From Agrypnia vestita (Eukaryota > Arthropoda > Insecta > Trichoptera > Phryganeidae): a stretch of DNA of 64,000 nucleotides. Below are positions 23,436 to 34,710 of the stretch, piece after piece. A program made the translations under genes and the position numbers. The stretch's first letter is position 1; each line of letters opens with the position of its first letter. The notes beneath the pieces were generated by a model. The model was not told where the DNA came from and made no database searches. It saw nothing but the letters and a program-made list of their open reading frames with translations. Location of the stretch: contig JADDOH010000505.1 in assembly GCA_016648135.1 (NCBI GenBank), forward strand, positions 62,001 through 126,000. The letters run 5' to 3'.

Positions 23436-24464
23436 GCTAGTATGAAGTCTATGCGGATATCCCAGAATGCTCAGACGTCTATATTTGTGATCGTTGTAAA
23501 TATTTTTCAAGTTTTCTTGTGACTGTTATTATCTTGATGTTTAATTGTGGTAACTTTATGTTGAAATATTAATTATTATTTTCTTAAAAACTCAGTCAAG
23601 GATTATTTTCCGTAGTTAAAAAACATTTTATTTATATTTACCTACTTTTGTTAATTTGTTTAGATGTTTATTATGATTATGTGTCTCGAGGTGTTAATTG
23701 TATTAATGGGACATCATTGTGTGACAATAAATTTTTGTAAACCTTCAGGTGCCCGGTCCTGTCAGGTCTTAGGGGTTCGAATTTACACTTGTCCGGTACT
23801 AGGTGCCAAATTTCAATGAAGCCAAAAACTACGCCAATGATTGAGTCGTTTTTGAGTGGTTCAAAATATATAATTTTTGTCTTTTTTGATATATTTGAAT
23901 GTCTATTATGATTATTTAAATAAAAATATTAAGTGTCTAAATAAAACATTATTATTAAATTATTTTTTCCATTAAAACCTTAATAAATTAAGTATCCGGT
24001 ACTCGGGGGACTCCCCTAAACAGATTGATGAAAGTCAAGAAAGGAGACGAAAAAAATTAATAATTATAAGGGTTGGTTATTTATTGTTTGGTAAATAATA
24101 CTTCAAATATCGTGCGTAGGTAAATAAACATCTCATCAACAAAATCCTAAATTCACTTGTGAAATGTCAAATCTTATTCTCAATTATTTTATGCCAACTG
24201 ATCCAGCAACGCAAACATTTCAAAAATCATCCGATCCAATTATAAACTGAAATCATAATATGAAGCGAATGTATTTGCCGAACGATTGATCCGAACTAAA
24301 AATGGTTTTTATATATTGGTAGGTAATAATATTGATATTTAGCAACATGCTATATTCTGACATGCAGGGCAGAGCGGGACACGCAAAAACAATAGAAAAT
24401 GTATAAATTAAAATTCCGGGTTATTAAATATAACGATTGCTGTTTAAAATATATAATACTAAAA
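23436..24464. other. Gene-free AT-rich sequence
   Basis: I see no gene, RNA or clear repeat. The segment includes the short statement-like GC patch at about 23745-23800, not identified. Confidence 0.45.
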
Positions 24465-24975
24465 CCAACTAACTAACTAACCATCACGCCCTTTCCGCAG
24501 GGGTAGGCAGAGAGGATTGAACGCCACGTTCTTCTATCCTGGCACACCACTTTTGCTTCGGCCAAATTCATACACCTTCTCATACAAGTTCTACGGTTTT
24601 TGCGGCTTTTAACAGGGCCATCCTCAAATACTTGTAGTATCTGATCGTACCAGGTCTTTCGCGGACACCCTCTATTCCTGTTGCCTTCAACACTCGCCTC
24701 ATATATTTTCTTAACCATCCTTTCCTCGTTCATACGTTCCACATGACCAAACCATCTCAGCACTCCTTTCTTCATTCTATCTACCACACTACAGCCAGCA
24801 TTGCATTCACGTCTAATTTGTTCATTCCGCACTCTATCGACCAAAGATTTGTCACACACGCGTCTTAGTGACCGCATTTCTACCGCATTAAGTCTATATT
24901 CATTCCTCTTTTGCCAATTCCTAGCTTCACTTCCATAATTCGTAATTAAGTTATTAATATGACACCTATCAGAAA
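24465..24975 (-). pseudogene. 3' end of an RTE-type retrotransposon (5'-truncated)
   Basis: The minus strand encodes the post-RT C-terminus of an RTE-group reverse transcriptase: YGSEARNWQKRNEYRLNAVE, MRSLRRVCDKS, VLRWFGHVERMNEER, RGCPRKTW, CQDRRTWRSILSAYPCG, stop, then a (GTTA)n tail whose complement is seen at 24467-24482. The frame is open for this whole stretch, so the insertion is fairly young. Similarity stops near 24975; the open frame continues to 25294 with unrelated residues that I do not count. The RT core and endonuclease are absent through 5' truncation, typical of target-primed reverse transcription. Confidence 0.85.
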
Positions 24976-25125
24976 AATGAGAGAATAATAAATCAATATT
25001 TTTAACAGATGGTAGGTGCAGTAAGCCCTCTATACAAAAGCGAGTTACAATCCGAGAGCTCGTTAAAAAATTTGAATTTGTCCGTATATCGGACAAAGTT
25101 AGCCTACGCATCCGAGATATCCCAA

Positions 25126-25744
25126 TCATAAAAATTTTGTTGTCTGTCTTTCCGTCCGTCCATCTGTTTGCCTGTCTGTCCCCGTAACTTCGTGTAATGT
25201 CCGTAACTTCTTTATAGTAATTTTTTTTACCATTTTTTTTAAGAAAAATTTTATGAAAAAGATCATATGCACTTTTTAATTTCTTCTCCCACAACGTCCT
25301 GATGTAAAATTATAGTAAAATTGTCATTGTCGCGATGGACTCGTATATATAATTTGGCGTTTGACGGGTAAAAGCCATGTCTCGCGTAGCATTGTCTCCC
25401 TCTCTCTCAAGTAGAAACTGAAAGAAACAAACAACAACGTATCGTTTATTTTTATTTTCATCTTTAGATCCCAATATTGCTGTTTGCAGAATATGGCCGA
25501 TTGTCACACCTAAACCATGATGATATGGCAATTTTTAATTCAGGGAGATATTTTAAAAGGTTCATATTGTATTTTTTTTCAAATTTTTATTACGAAAACT
25601 TTTTTCCGAAATTTTTTTTTCTAAATTTTTATTTTTAAATTACGATTTTTTTTCAGAATTTTTTTTTTTAATCCAATACATAAACATTTATTCCTTAGGA
25701 ACCGACGTGTAAAACTACCGTCATTTTTGACGGGTTACAGCTAG
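25126..25744 (+). mobile_element. Non-autonomous Helitron (619 bp)
   Basis: The 5' end is TC following A (25125) and runs into ttgtctgtctttccgtccgt. The 3' end has a perfect 6-bp hairpin ccgtca-tttt-tgacgg (25718-25733), then gttacag and CTAG (25741-25744), followed by T. Insertion between A and T, no target duplication and a hairpin before CTRR are the Helitron hallmarks. No Rep/helicase coding. A second hairpin plus CTAG end of the same type lies at 32471-32498. Confidence 0.65.
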
Positions 25745-26210
25745 TACCGTAATAAACAAATATTTCATTCTCAACCTACCTAATTCTTGCGAATCTTGCC
25801 AATGGTGCAAGGATTCATGCTGTAGGAACTAGAGACCTTGATCTATCTCGCATCATTTCACTGTCTCTTCCATGTTCACCTGAGTTTCTATTATGACGGC
25901 CTGGCGCTTTTTATCACCACTAGCTCGATCGCTACTATTGAACGAAGAATAGCGATAGTAATCTAACAAACTAATTTAACGCACTACTGCCAAAATAAAA
26001 ATGCTGGTATAATTTCGAATTTGGAACGCACTTTTTACTTGCTTTTATATTTAACTCTATTTGTATGTTTATTTGTTTGCTGTGGTAGGTCTCGTTATTA
26101 ATTTTTCATCAACTTCCTGACTAGGTCTGAAACTTTCAACATTTAGGTAAAATGGATGACTATACCTCCTTTTGATGTTTATAGCGTTAACTTTGCGGTT
26201 GAACATAATT
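25745..26210. other. Gene-free sequence
   Basis: I see no gene or clear repeat here. Confidence 0.45.
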
Positions 26211-26537
26211 ATAAATTTTAGTTAAATAACTTTATATAAACCACTTAAAAAATGACTCTACGTCTACCGGTTTCGACACCACCGTATCTTCATCAGGACT
26301 GATGTACAACAGACTATCCATTACCTATCCTAGTAAACAAATCTATTCTGAGTGGGGGTGTGGTCACAGCTATGGTGGGGGTTCCATTCCCCCCATTCAG
26401 AATTGATTTGTTTACTAGGATAGGTAATAGATAGTCAGTTGTACGTCAGTCCTGATGAAGATACGGTGGTATCGAAACCGGTAGACATAGAGTCATTATT
26501 TAAGTGGTTTATACAAAGTTATTTAATTAAAATTTAT
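26211..26537. mobile_element. Foldback element with hammerhead-like motifs in both arms
   Basis: Arms 26211-26357 and 26388-26537 are inverted copies, with a loop of about 30 nt. Each arm, read outward from the loop, contains ctgatga, then a stem-loop, then gaaac. In the right arm: ctgatga (26452-26458), gatac-ggtg-gtatc (26460-26473), gaaa (26474-26477). In the left arm the second strand is gtgtc, which keeps pairing through a G-U. This is the stem II layout of a hammerhead ribozyme, but there is one extra A before the stem and no clear stem III, so catalysis is unproven. Likely non-autonomous. Confidence 0.6.
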
Positions 26538-27410
26538 GACTATACATCCAATCATTTTCGACATGAATTGGTCATTATTTCGAATGAAAATAAATAACAT
26601 TATTACTGAACATCAAATGCCTACGTAGCTTCGAGATTCATCAATATTAATATGAATAAATTGTCGGCAGATCTAACTCTGACATTAGGCGTCGGAACAA
26701 AATGTAAAATTCTATAAATTAGGTTTATATTGAATTTAGATTTCTCATATCTCCGAACAATTTTGTTATAGAAAAAAAAGATTCGACACAAAGAACGCTC
26801 AACATAAATTATGCCACGTGTTCAAAGAGTGTTGATATACAAGAATTGAATACAAGAATTAAAGAAAGCTTACAAAAACATGTCTTCAATTTTTCTTTAG
26901 ATCTTCTTTTGTCAATTCATTTAATTAATTGGATGCGGACATTTATAACTTGTTAATTTAATGTTTGTGTGTAGAGGACTTGCTGTATTTATAATAACGT
27001 ATCTAATAAACCTTACCTAATCTTAACAAACCTGAAGCAAAAAATGTACAGACGAATTTAGATGAGGTCAGTTGGGGAATGTTCAGCATAGAAATTGGTT
27101 TTAAATTTTTATGAGTAATATATTTAATATATAAAATAATATATAAAATATTGACTATTTCTTTATATAAATTTATTAATAAATAATTGACAATATGCTA
27201 TTTAATTAATTTTCTAGGCATTTTTCTTATTAAAGTCAGCATAGATATACTTATCCTGTCTTTGGGTAAGTGCACCTATCTCGATAATTTTTATAAAATT
27301 TAAAGATAATTAAAAAAATTATATCCATTTCAAGAAACAAAATAAACGCACAAAAATGCTACCTTAAAACAAAATATATATATTAAAAAACATTTTATAT
27401 CAAATAAATA
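26538..27410. other. Gene-free AT-rich sequence
   Basis: I see no gene, RNA or clear repeat here. Confidence 0.45.
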
Positions 27411-27955
27411 TAGTGCCGGATGGGGTAACGGCCTGTTGTTTCATGATGGATTAAAGTAAAAGTTCGTTTATAGCATAGATTTTTGTGTTCTCCACCAATC
27501 AAAAAATCCGTTTCCGTTAGAAATTTATGCTTTAAACGAACTTTTACGTACCTGACGGGAACGCGCAAAAATAAGGGGTAATTCCACCGCTCTATGGTTA
27601 GGTCAACCTGATGGAACCGATATCGCAGATTCTCAGACGAAAGCGAGATCGTATAAAAATTAGCTGAGAATCTTAGAGCGGTCCAAAAGTTGAAGCAGGA
27701 GTCGAGTAGAGGAGAAGAGAAAGTCGCAGGAGCAGAACTAAAGTCTGGGTTCCTGCGCCACGTAATTTATTCTATAAAATTATCAGAGCCCGCACGCCCA
27801 GGCGCATTTTCAACCACCAGTCAGAGTTCGGCATTTCGGGAACCGACGACACCGACCTCTGTCTGACGGCGGAATCACTACTCATAATTTGAGTCGCAGC
27901 TCTAAGAGCAGTGGTCCCGCATTCAAAATATCAATAAACATGTAACCAAACATTC
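27411..27955 (+). other. LTR-like segment with TATA and poly(A) signals
   Basis: A less AT-rich stretch with a TATA-type box (gtataaaaa, near 27652), about 290 bp of GC-richer sequence and an aataaa signal near 27942, as in a solo LTR. It is preceded by a hairpin with near-perfect 24-bp arms at 27456-27479 and 27524-27547 (gtaaaagttcgttta and its complement). No TG/CA ends with target duplication could be fixed, so this is only a suggestion. Confidence 0.25.
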
Positions 27956-28067
27956 TACTTTAGCTATTTCATACTATTTTTATACATCTATATTTTATCT
28001 TTATTTTGTTTCATTAACAAATGTCTCTCAGGTTCATCCTTTACGGAGATAATTGGTAAAAAGGGGG

Positions 28068-28126
28068 CCAGGCTCGCCAAGCTTGGTGCAATAATTTCGT
28101 ATATTTGGTCTGTCTGGCGAGCCTGG
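28068..28126. repeat. 12-bp perfect inverted repeat
   Basis: ccaggctcgcca (28068-28079) and tggcgagcctgg (28115-28126), with a 35-nt loop. GC-rich arms stand out in AT-rich surroundings. A 31-bp near-palindrome tggcgac...gtcgcca lies at about 28226-28257. Function unknown. Confidence 0.7.
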
Positions 28127-28883
28127 TTACACAAATTCAATATATTTTCTACATAAAATCATGTAAAACCATATACAAGTGATTACGAACAGAATCATAT
28201 TAATTTTTATATTTTTTGTATGAAAATGGCGACTTCGGCACGGTACCGATGTCGCCAGAGGGTATTGAATTGAATTTATATGAAAATATATATGGAGGGG
28301 GTAAAATTGTACCTCCACCACCTCCGAACCATCAACACTCTTTCATTTGACGATTCAGCAAAAATAAACTTTAAAAAACATACATTCAAGAAAAATTACA
28401 ATTAATAACTTCGGTTATTTTCAATAAAAAATGCGTCGAGCGCGCTAAGCATACCCAAAGGGTTTTATTTATTCTTGCACATCTGCGCGCTCGCGCTCAC
28501 AATTCATGTGATTAAAAATGTAATTATCAATTCTTCGTACATATCAAAACAAAAATCAAAATATAAAAAATCTATTTTTCTTCTAAAAATGTTTATCAGG
28601 GCCAACATATGGAGATTGGCAAAAAAGGCCCGATTAAGGGCCGCCGGTTTTTCTTCTCCGACACATTTTATTTTAATCCAACTTGAAATAACCGGGCCTA
28701 AGTGTATCTACTGTCTGCTGGTGATGGGAAAAAAACGATTTATGTTATAAAAATAGTTAAATAAAATTAGAATATAAAGTAGGTACCACAAAATACAATT
28801 CTATTTCTGTTCCTCGCATTCCTTACCAGGTCCTCGTTATCGGTTGAGATCAGCAAAGGATCTAGATGGCTCAGAAACAGACA
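28127..28883. other. Gene-free sequence
   Basis: I see no gene. The 91-codon frame at 28475-28750 shows no recognisable feature. Confidence 0.4.
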
Positions 28884-29175
28884 GTGTATAGACTCGACTG
28901 TGAAGACTACAATAAAGTATACGTGGGACAAACGGCGCGTACAATTTCCAAAAGGGTTGGCGAGCAAAAATGGGCATGCTAACTCGGTCATCCAGGAAAA
29001 TCATCACTGGCTGAGCACTTTCTGGATACCGGCCAACCTTTTTGCATTCGAACCGAAATTCCTTGGAAAGCCTAAGAGTCACCATACGCGTCTTATCAAG
29101 CGCGCCGCTGCGATCGGCGTACTGCGTGGCCGTGAAAACCTAAGAACATTCATATACGAAACAAAATATAACTAA
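28884..29175 (+). pseudogene. GIY-YIG endonuclease remnant of a Penelope-like retroelement
   Basis: In one frame from 28884: VYRLDCEDYNKVYVGQTART with ISKRVGE, the GIY-YIG core (YRLDC, YVGQT, R) of Penelope-like elements. After a frameshift: SSLAEHFLDTGQPF, the conserved A-x-H-x-x-x-x-GH-like block. After another: HTRLIKRAAAI, equivalent to the usual RLIKEAIEI. This nuclease would cut target DNA for the element. The second zinc-ligand-like Cys is Tyr. The RT part is missing. Just downstream, gtggccgtgaaaacctaaga matches the 54-kb terminal-repeat element, tying that repeat to Penelope. Confidence 0.7.
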
Positions 29176-29761
29176 AAAAATTATATTCATCAAGTTGTGT
29201 GTCCGTAATACACATTTCTGTGAAGTTATAGATAATTTACGAAGAAAGTCTCAAGTCGCACGTCGAAATAAATCCATACTCAAACTTTTAATGCTAGTAT
29301 TTGCCTACGTAGACCGTGTCGCGGCTTCATCTATGTGTCATAGCGTGAATTAAACCGATTTTAACAAAGTTTTCTAAGATGGCATCACTGTAACGTGATC
29401 TGTATACAGGTAGAAGCGTTAGATGCACTTACCCCTTGTATGCATTTATCCCAACTCACCTTACCGTAATTTTATTTCGTAGCCTGATCAAAAATGTAAA
29501 TGTTAATGACCATAATTTCTTCTGACCAAATATATACAAAAGCTTACAAAATTGTTGTCTTTTAACACAAATCTAGTTAATTTTCAAAGTTTGTGTTATT
29601 TATTGTTTCATGGTCACTTAGCCACGTTTCATCAATCCTAGAACCTTCATAGAGGATTTTTATTCACTAACATGCTTGCTATTCGCCCCAAAATACTTGG
29701 TAAATTTTTACTTGCCTGTTCCATAATAAACAAACTTTGAAATACGACAAACCCCTATCTG
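29176..29761. other. Gene-free sequence
   Basis: I see no gene, RNA or clear repeat. It runs up to the possible hAT-like end at 29762. Confidence 0.45.
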
Positions 29762-31058
29762 CCGTGGCGTAACTATCGAGGAGTATTAGGAGTTCCAGGC
29801 GCGAATTTGTAAATGACGCGTAATAATGGTGCACGAAATATTCTTCAACCATTACAAAAATTTTCCGCACTTGATATATTTTATAAACTACACAAATATT
29901 TATACCATTGCATTAAGCAAAAATAAAATCAAACAAACCGTTAAAGTCATTGTTGACCCTGATAGATGATCCTAGAGTAAGATTAGAATACAAATTATTA
30001 CATAAGATTATATCATTATATTTTGAAATTGTATTAGTAAAAATTTAATAATTGTTATAAGTTTTCAGGAAATGATATGTTATTTCTTTTATTATAATTA
30101 AAATACACTAGAAGTCGTGAAACATAAAGTTTTGGAACCCAAATAATTTTAATAATAAATAATTTTATGATAATTATTGAAATTTTCATAGTAAAAACAT
30201 TAAAGAAACATAGACAACCTGCGAGTAAAGAGTACTTACGTGTGAAGAAATCTAAAAACGAATCCCTGCAACAGAAACGGCGTCAATAAAGTGTTTCACA
30301 GACAAGAGGAATAATCTCGAGTGAGCGAAATATTCGAATAACTAAAGAGTATTCCAATTGAGTTTGTGTCCAGTGACTTTATATAATAAATAAAAATTTC
30401 ATTGATTTTAAATATTTCATATGAATTAACTGCACTTTATTTATTTTTTGTGCAAAACTCTTAATTTATTTTTGCATTGTGATATAAATGTATTTTATTG
30501 TATATTGGCCTCGTCAATAGAAAATCATACACAGCTAATCACTTATATTTAAAATGGTAACAGAAGAATGCGGCAAGCGTTGTTTATATCGTTTATTATG
30601 GGAGATGAATCATAAAATCATAACAGTAAACAATTTAGTCAGTACCTACACTTTTTTGTTTTAAGGCGCGAAATCATTTCATGTTAGGCGTTTTTTGTTT
30701 GATGTTACAAGAAAGCACACGTTTAAAATTACGGAGAATTTTGTCGAGACCAGTATAATGTAGAGTCCGTTCACTTAAGGAAAGCCACTTAGATTAGTGT
30801 GAGTAACAGTGCATTTACGAAAACTTGTACATTATTTTCTTAATGACAGACGTAAAAATAAATATAAATATTATTTTAGTTTATAAACCTAAAATAAGCA
30901 TATGTACAAGTACTATAGAAAAACTTATTCACTTTTCATAATAAATACGATTTCAAAATTGTTATTAAATAAAATGAAAAAATTAACCTATGCTTTTTAA
31001 AATAAAAAACTCGCAATTGTATTTTTTAAATATTTCAGTTAATTGAAAATTAAATTAA

Positions 31059-32204
31059 GAGCCCCCAGTACACGATTTTCGTATTTGCTATCGATTTTGC
31101 TAAATTTAAAGTAAACTTATTAAATCATTTTGCAAAACCCATAGCTAAACAGGCTTTAAATCAATTTTATTATGATAGGTCCATTTACTCTTGAAGCATT
31201 TCCTGAAAAAAATATGAACAAATATATTGTTATAACATCAAAAAAATTATAACCCCTAAACACTATTTTAGTTTTCGTGCAATAGAGTTAACTATCTTTG
31301 GTACACTAATCTCGTATATTTTCAAAAGAAGAAAATTTACTTTATTTATAAATTGATAATAATATTTAAAGTTTGAAAAATAAGTGGTACTATTCAGACA
31401 TTAATATTTTTCGACAAGTTGTTAAATATATCGTTTTAAAAAAGACAAAAATTAAACTTTTTTACCTATATCCATAAAACCATTAAAACATTGATTATTT
31501 TAACTAAATTGTACATGCGTACTAAGAACATTTCACTGTCATTAATATAAAAATATTCAAAAAATTGTACCTTATACTCAAAAATTCTAATTAATTAAAT
31601 CGTGCAGTCTGAAATGCGCGGGCTCGCCGCCGGCGGACGCACGGCGATTACGATTTATACGATTTAATTAATTCGAATTTTATAGTATAAGGTATAATTT
31701 TTTGAATATTTTTATAGTAATGACAGTGAAATTTTCTTTGTACGCATGTACAATTTATTTAAAATAATTGATATTTTAATGGTTTTATGGATACTGCAAT
31801 ATAGGAAACAGAACGTTTAATTTTTGTCTTTTTTAAAACGATATATTTAATAATTTGTCGAAAAATATTAATGTCAGAATAGCACCACTTCTTTTTCAAA
31901 CTTTATACAATCAATTTGTAAATGAAGTATATGTTCTTTATTTGAAAATATACGAGATTAGTGTACCAAAGATAACTCTTTTGCATGAAAACTAAAATAG
32001 TGTTTCAGGGTTATAATTCTTTTTATGTTATAACAATACATTTGTTCATATTTTTTTGAGGAAATGCTTCAAGAGTAAATGGATCTATAATAATAAAATT
32101 GATTAAAAGCCTGTTTAGCTATGGATTTTGCAAAATAATTTAATAAGTTTACGTTAAATTTAGCAAAATCGAGATCAAATACGAAAATCGTGTACTGGGG
32201 CCTC
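31059..32204. mobile_element. Giant foldback element with TTAA target (1146 bp)
   Basis: Nearly the whole element is two arms of about 550 bp (31059-31606 and about 31655-32204) that are inverted copies of each other. They surround a GC-rich spacer (gcgcgggctcgccgccggcg, about 31617-31636). Ends are GAGCCCCC-AGTACACGA and GAGGCCCCAGTACACGA, both flanked by TTAA (31055-31058, 32205-32208), the target used by piggyBac-type transposases. No ORF. The arms have diverged by scattered substitutions, so this is not an assembly fold-over. Confidence 0.8.
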
Positions 32205-32470
32205 TTAAGTGAATCCATTATCTACTATATCGCATATGTCGTTGGTATTAATCATTAATCAAAATATACAATTTTCTACGTAACAATGTCCGTCACAAAC
32301 GATACCAGAATTCTCAAACAATAATGTGATGTAATATAATAATGAGGTATAAGAAGCAAAAAAAGCATTATTCTCTTTTTAATAATGTCCATCACTAACG
32401 TTATCAAGACATTATTCTAGATAGCGCTGTTATATCAGGATTAACTGACTGCCGAAATATATAACAAAGG

Positions 32471-32498
32471 CACATCATTTTTGATGGGTTATAGCTAG
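32471..32498 (+). mobile_element. Helitron-type 3' end
   Basis: Hairpin catca-tttt-tgatg, then ggttatag and CTAG before T. It parallels the Helitron end at 25718-25744, with compensating changes in the stem. The 5' end was not located; it may lie within 32209-32470. Confidence 0.4.
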
Positions 32499-33107
32499 TT
32501 TAAAATTAATTATACATATATAAACAGGTATAATTATAGTTAAATGGTTTCAAAATCTTAAAATTAATTTAAATCGATAAGATAAAATATAATCATCTCC
32601 AAATCCTCATCTAAATTTATATTAAATTGATTTAAGTCTGTGGTCACCGTATCTTGATCTTGCAGTCACCGTATCTTTAAATAAAAAATATTAAACAAAG
32701 AAACGACCTCTCCACATGACTGCCAGTGTGATACTGAAGTGGTCAATGGAGTAGCTTTAAAAAGTGGCACTCACATTAATGCAAGTGGCTTTCATAAAGT
32801 AAACGGACCCTACTCATCCCGATAGTATAATTATGATTAATTAATCATTTTTTATTTTAAACATGTTTCACTCCGTAGGCACTTTTATAAGTAATATTTT
32901 GACGCAAAAAATTAGGTTTCAGTTGTAACAAATATTCAGTGAAGTTAGTTCAACGACAAAGTGGTGTTCCTACAGAATGAATAGAAATTACGTTAAATTT
33001 TTACATTATTTCATTTTCTTTATATAAGAGTAAGTGTAATATTTATGAGAAGTAATGGGATCGTAAATACATTTGCTCCAGGCGCCTAATCTAAAGCTAC
33101 ACCACTG

Positions 33108-34459
33108 CTGGCCTAACCGAAAAGCGAGAATCCCATTAGCATATTCTCTTTTTTCCAATATTCTTCAAAAATATAGATTCAATATATCACAGAAAACAAA
33201 ACATCTTTTATTTTTGCATGGTCTTCAAACAAAATATTATGTACGAAAATTGAATGTAAATAACATTTTTATTTAAACAACAAATTTCTTGATCCTTGTT
33301 TTGATTGTAATGAGGTTGTTTCCTGAAGGTTAGAATATTATTATTCAAATCTCAGGTATGGAATTAATTTCCAGGGTTTGTGTTATTTAAATTAATTAAT
33401 TATATTTGTTATTTAGGATAGATGGAAAATTTTACACTGTTTTACAACTAAATAAACTAAAACAAAACTATTTGATCCAAGTCCGAGTACTATCCCCTTC
33501 TTCTACCGGGTCCTATACACCCTCGATTAAAATTTAATTACTATAAATAAATATAAAACCATGGTCAGATCACTTATAATAATTATAAATTAATCAAATT
33601 TTGACAAAATCAAAACCTTAGACTGGTTGTTGTGAATAGAATCTTTTATTATATTTTCTAATCATTTTCCAGTAAGAAAAAACACCAAAGTAGCCGGATT
33701 CTATGAATTTTTCCTACACATCACCTCTTATCTATGTCAATCTATGTCAGTGTCGTTACTATTAACGATAGTTACCATTACAAGGTGTGAGATGTTTTAC
33801 ACTTGATCGTTTGTTATGTTAATATCATTCAATTTTTGATACAGTACCTTCTTAAAAAATACAAACTTTCAACAAACATATTTAGGATGTACATCCAAAA
33901 CGAATAATAATTTCTGAAAAAAAAATATTTGAAAAGGGTATATTAATATCAAAAAGGTCACCATTTTAATCGTACTTCAGTAGAAATTGACACTTCACTC
34001 CAATTTAATGTATCAGGTTTCTTTAGAATTCACTCACAAAGGAGAAGGCTTTATAGACACCCATTAGATAGTTATATTATTAATAATTCCAAACCCTCCC
34101 CAGTTTCCAACAAAGAGTAAAATTATTCATGAAAATTGATTTTCTTGTCCAATAGAAAATGTGATCAAAGCTTGGGCGCGCGATCCTTGACATCCCTTCA
34201 ATTTCCGATATTCAATATAGGGGCCGTAAAATATTGTACACATCAATCATTTTTCTTCAATTTATACTTAGCTACTTAGAAATCGTTTCAAACACACTTT
34301 TCGCATATTAAATTAATATTGTCACAACTTTTCATTACTTACCTACCGTTTTTTTATTATACACAAGAGTTCTAATCCTGGTCGGCACCTATTTTATCAA
34401 ATCGCAAAACAATTCCGAGTGTTGTAATGACACATTTTTCTTTTCATACATCCAACTTT
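33108..34459. other. Gene-free AT-rich sequence
   Basis: I see no gene, RNA or clear repeat here. Confidence 0.45.
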
Positions 34460-34710
34460 GGTCTCGTTTACATTCATGCACCTTCTCATGCATGTTCGTC
34501 GACTGTTGAGGCTTTTAATAGGACCATCTTCTTACAGAATCGAACAGAAGAACAGAATCGTTCATGGACGTTTTATAGATCTGGTACCATCAACACCTAT
34601 GTCGAATATATTTATTACCCTTCTTTCTTCATTTACCCGTTCCCCATAGCCAACTACCTTACTGCACCCTTCATTATTCGTATAATTCTTTACACTATTT
34701 TGGGGGTTTA
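34460..34710 (-). pseudogene. Heavily decayed RTE-type C-terminus
   Basis: The minus strand reads GERVNEERRVINIFDIGVDG, equivalent to VERMNEERMVKKIYEASVEG at 24.7 kb. The plus-strand text caccttctcatgcatgttc matches caccttctcatacaagttc. The middle part is deleted and frames shift. It is older than the 24-kb copy. Confidence 0.6.

Larger units (their letters stand above)
30763..32810. mobile_element. TA-flanked inverted-repeat element (2048 bp)
   Basis: Termini read GAGTCCGTTCACTT inward from 30763 and GGGTCCGTTTACTT inward from 32810. They continue for about 48 bp with GAAAGCCACTT and GTGAGT in both. A TA lies on each side (30761-30762, 32811-32812), as for Tc1/mariner-type insertions. No transposase. 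Its left part is interrupted by the TTAA foldback. Confidence 0.65.
29762..33107. mobile_element. Possible hAT-like element containing nested insertions
   Basis: The left end ccgtggcgtaac (29762) and the right end, inverse of cagtggtgtagc (33096-33107), resemble the CAGTGGCGTAGC-type hAT terminus also found at 51004. Subterminal blocks also agree (attagg, then ccaggcgc versus cctggagc). No matching 8-bp target duplication could be seen, so the pairing of the two ends is an inference. The interior has no ORF and holds the nested elements at 30763 and 31059. Confidence 0.4.

Noticed and set aside
24976..25294. Upstream half of the 273-codon minus-strand frame as part of the RTE protein
   Set aside because: Residues upstream of about 24975 do not resemble RTE. 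The frame crosses the start of the Helitron (TCTG repeats read as Arg/Asp/Thr), so it is chance read-through.
27411..27955. Definite solo LTR
   Set aside because: No TG...CA borders with a target duplication could be found; kept only as a low-confidence suggestion.
31059..32204. Foldback as an assembly artefact
   Set aside because: The arms differ by many scattered substitutions and indels, and TTAA flanks both ends, so it is a real element.
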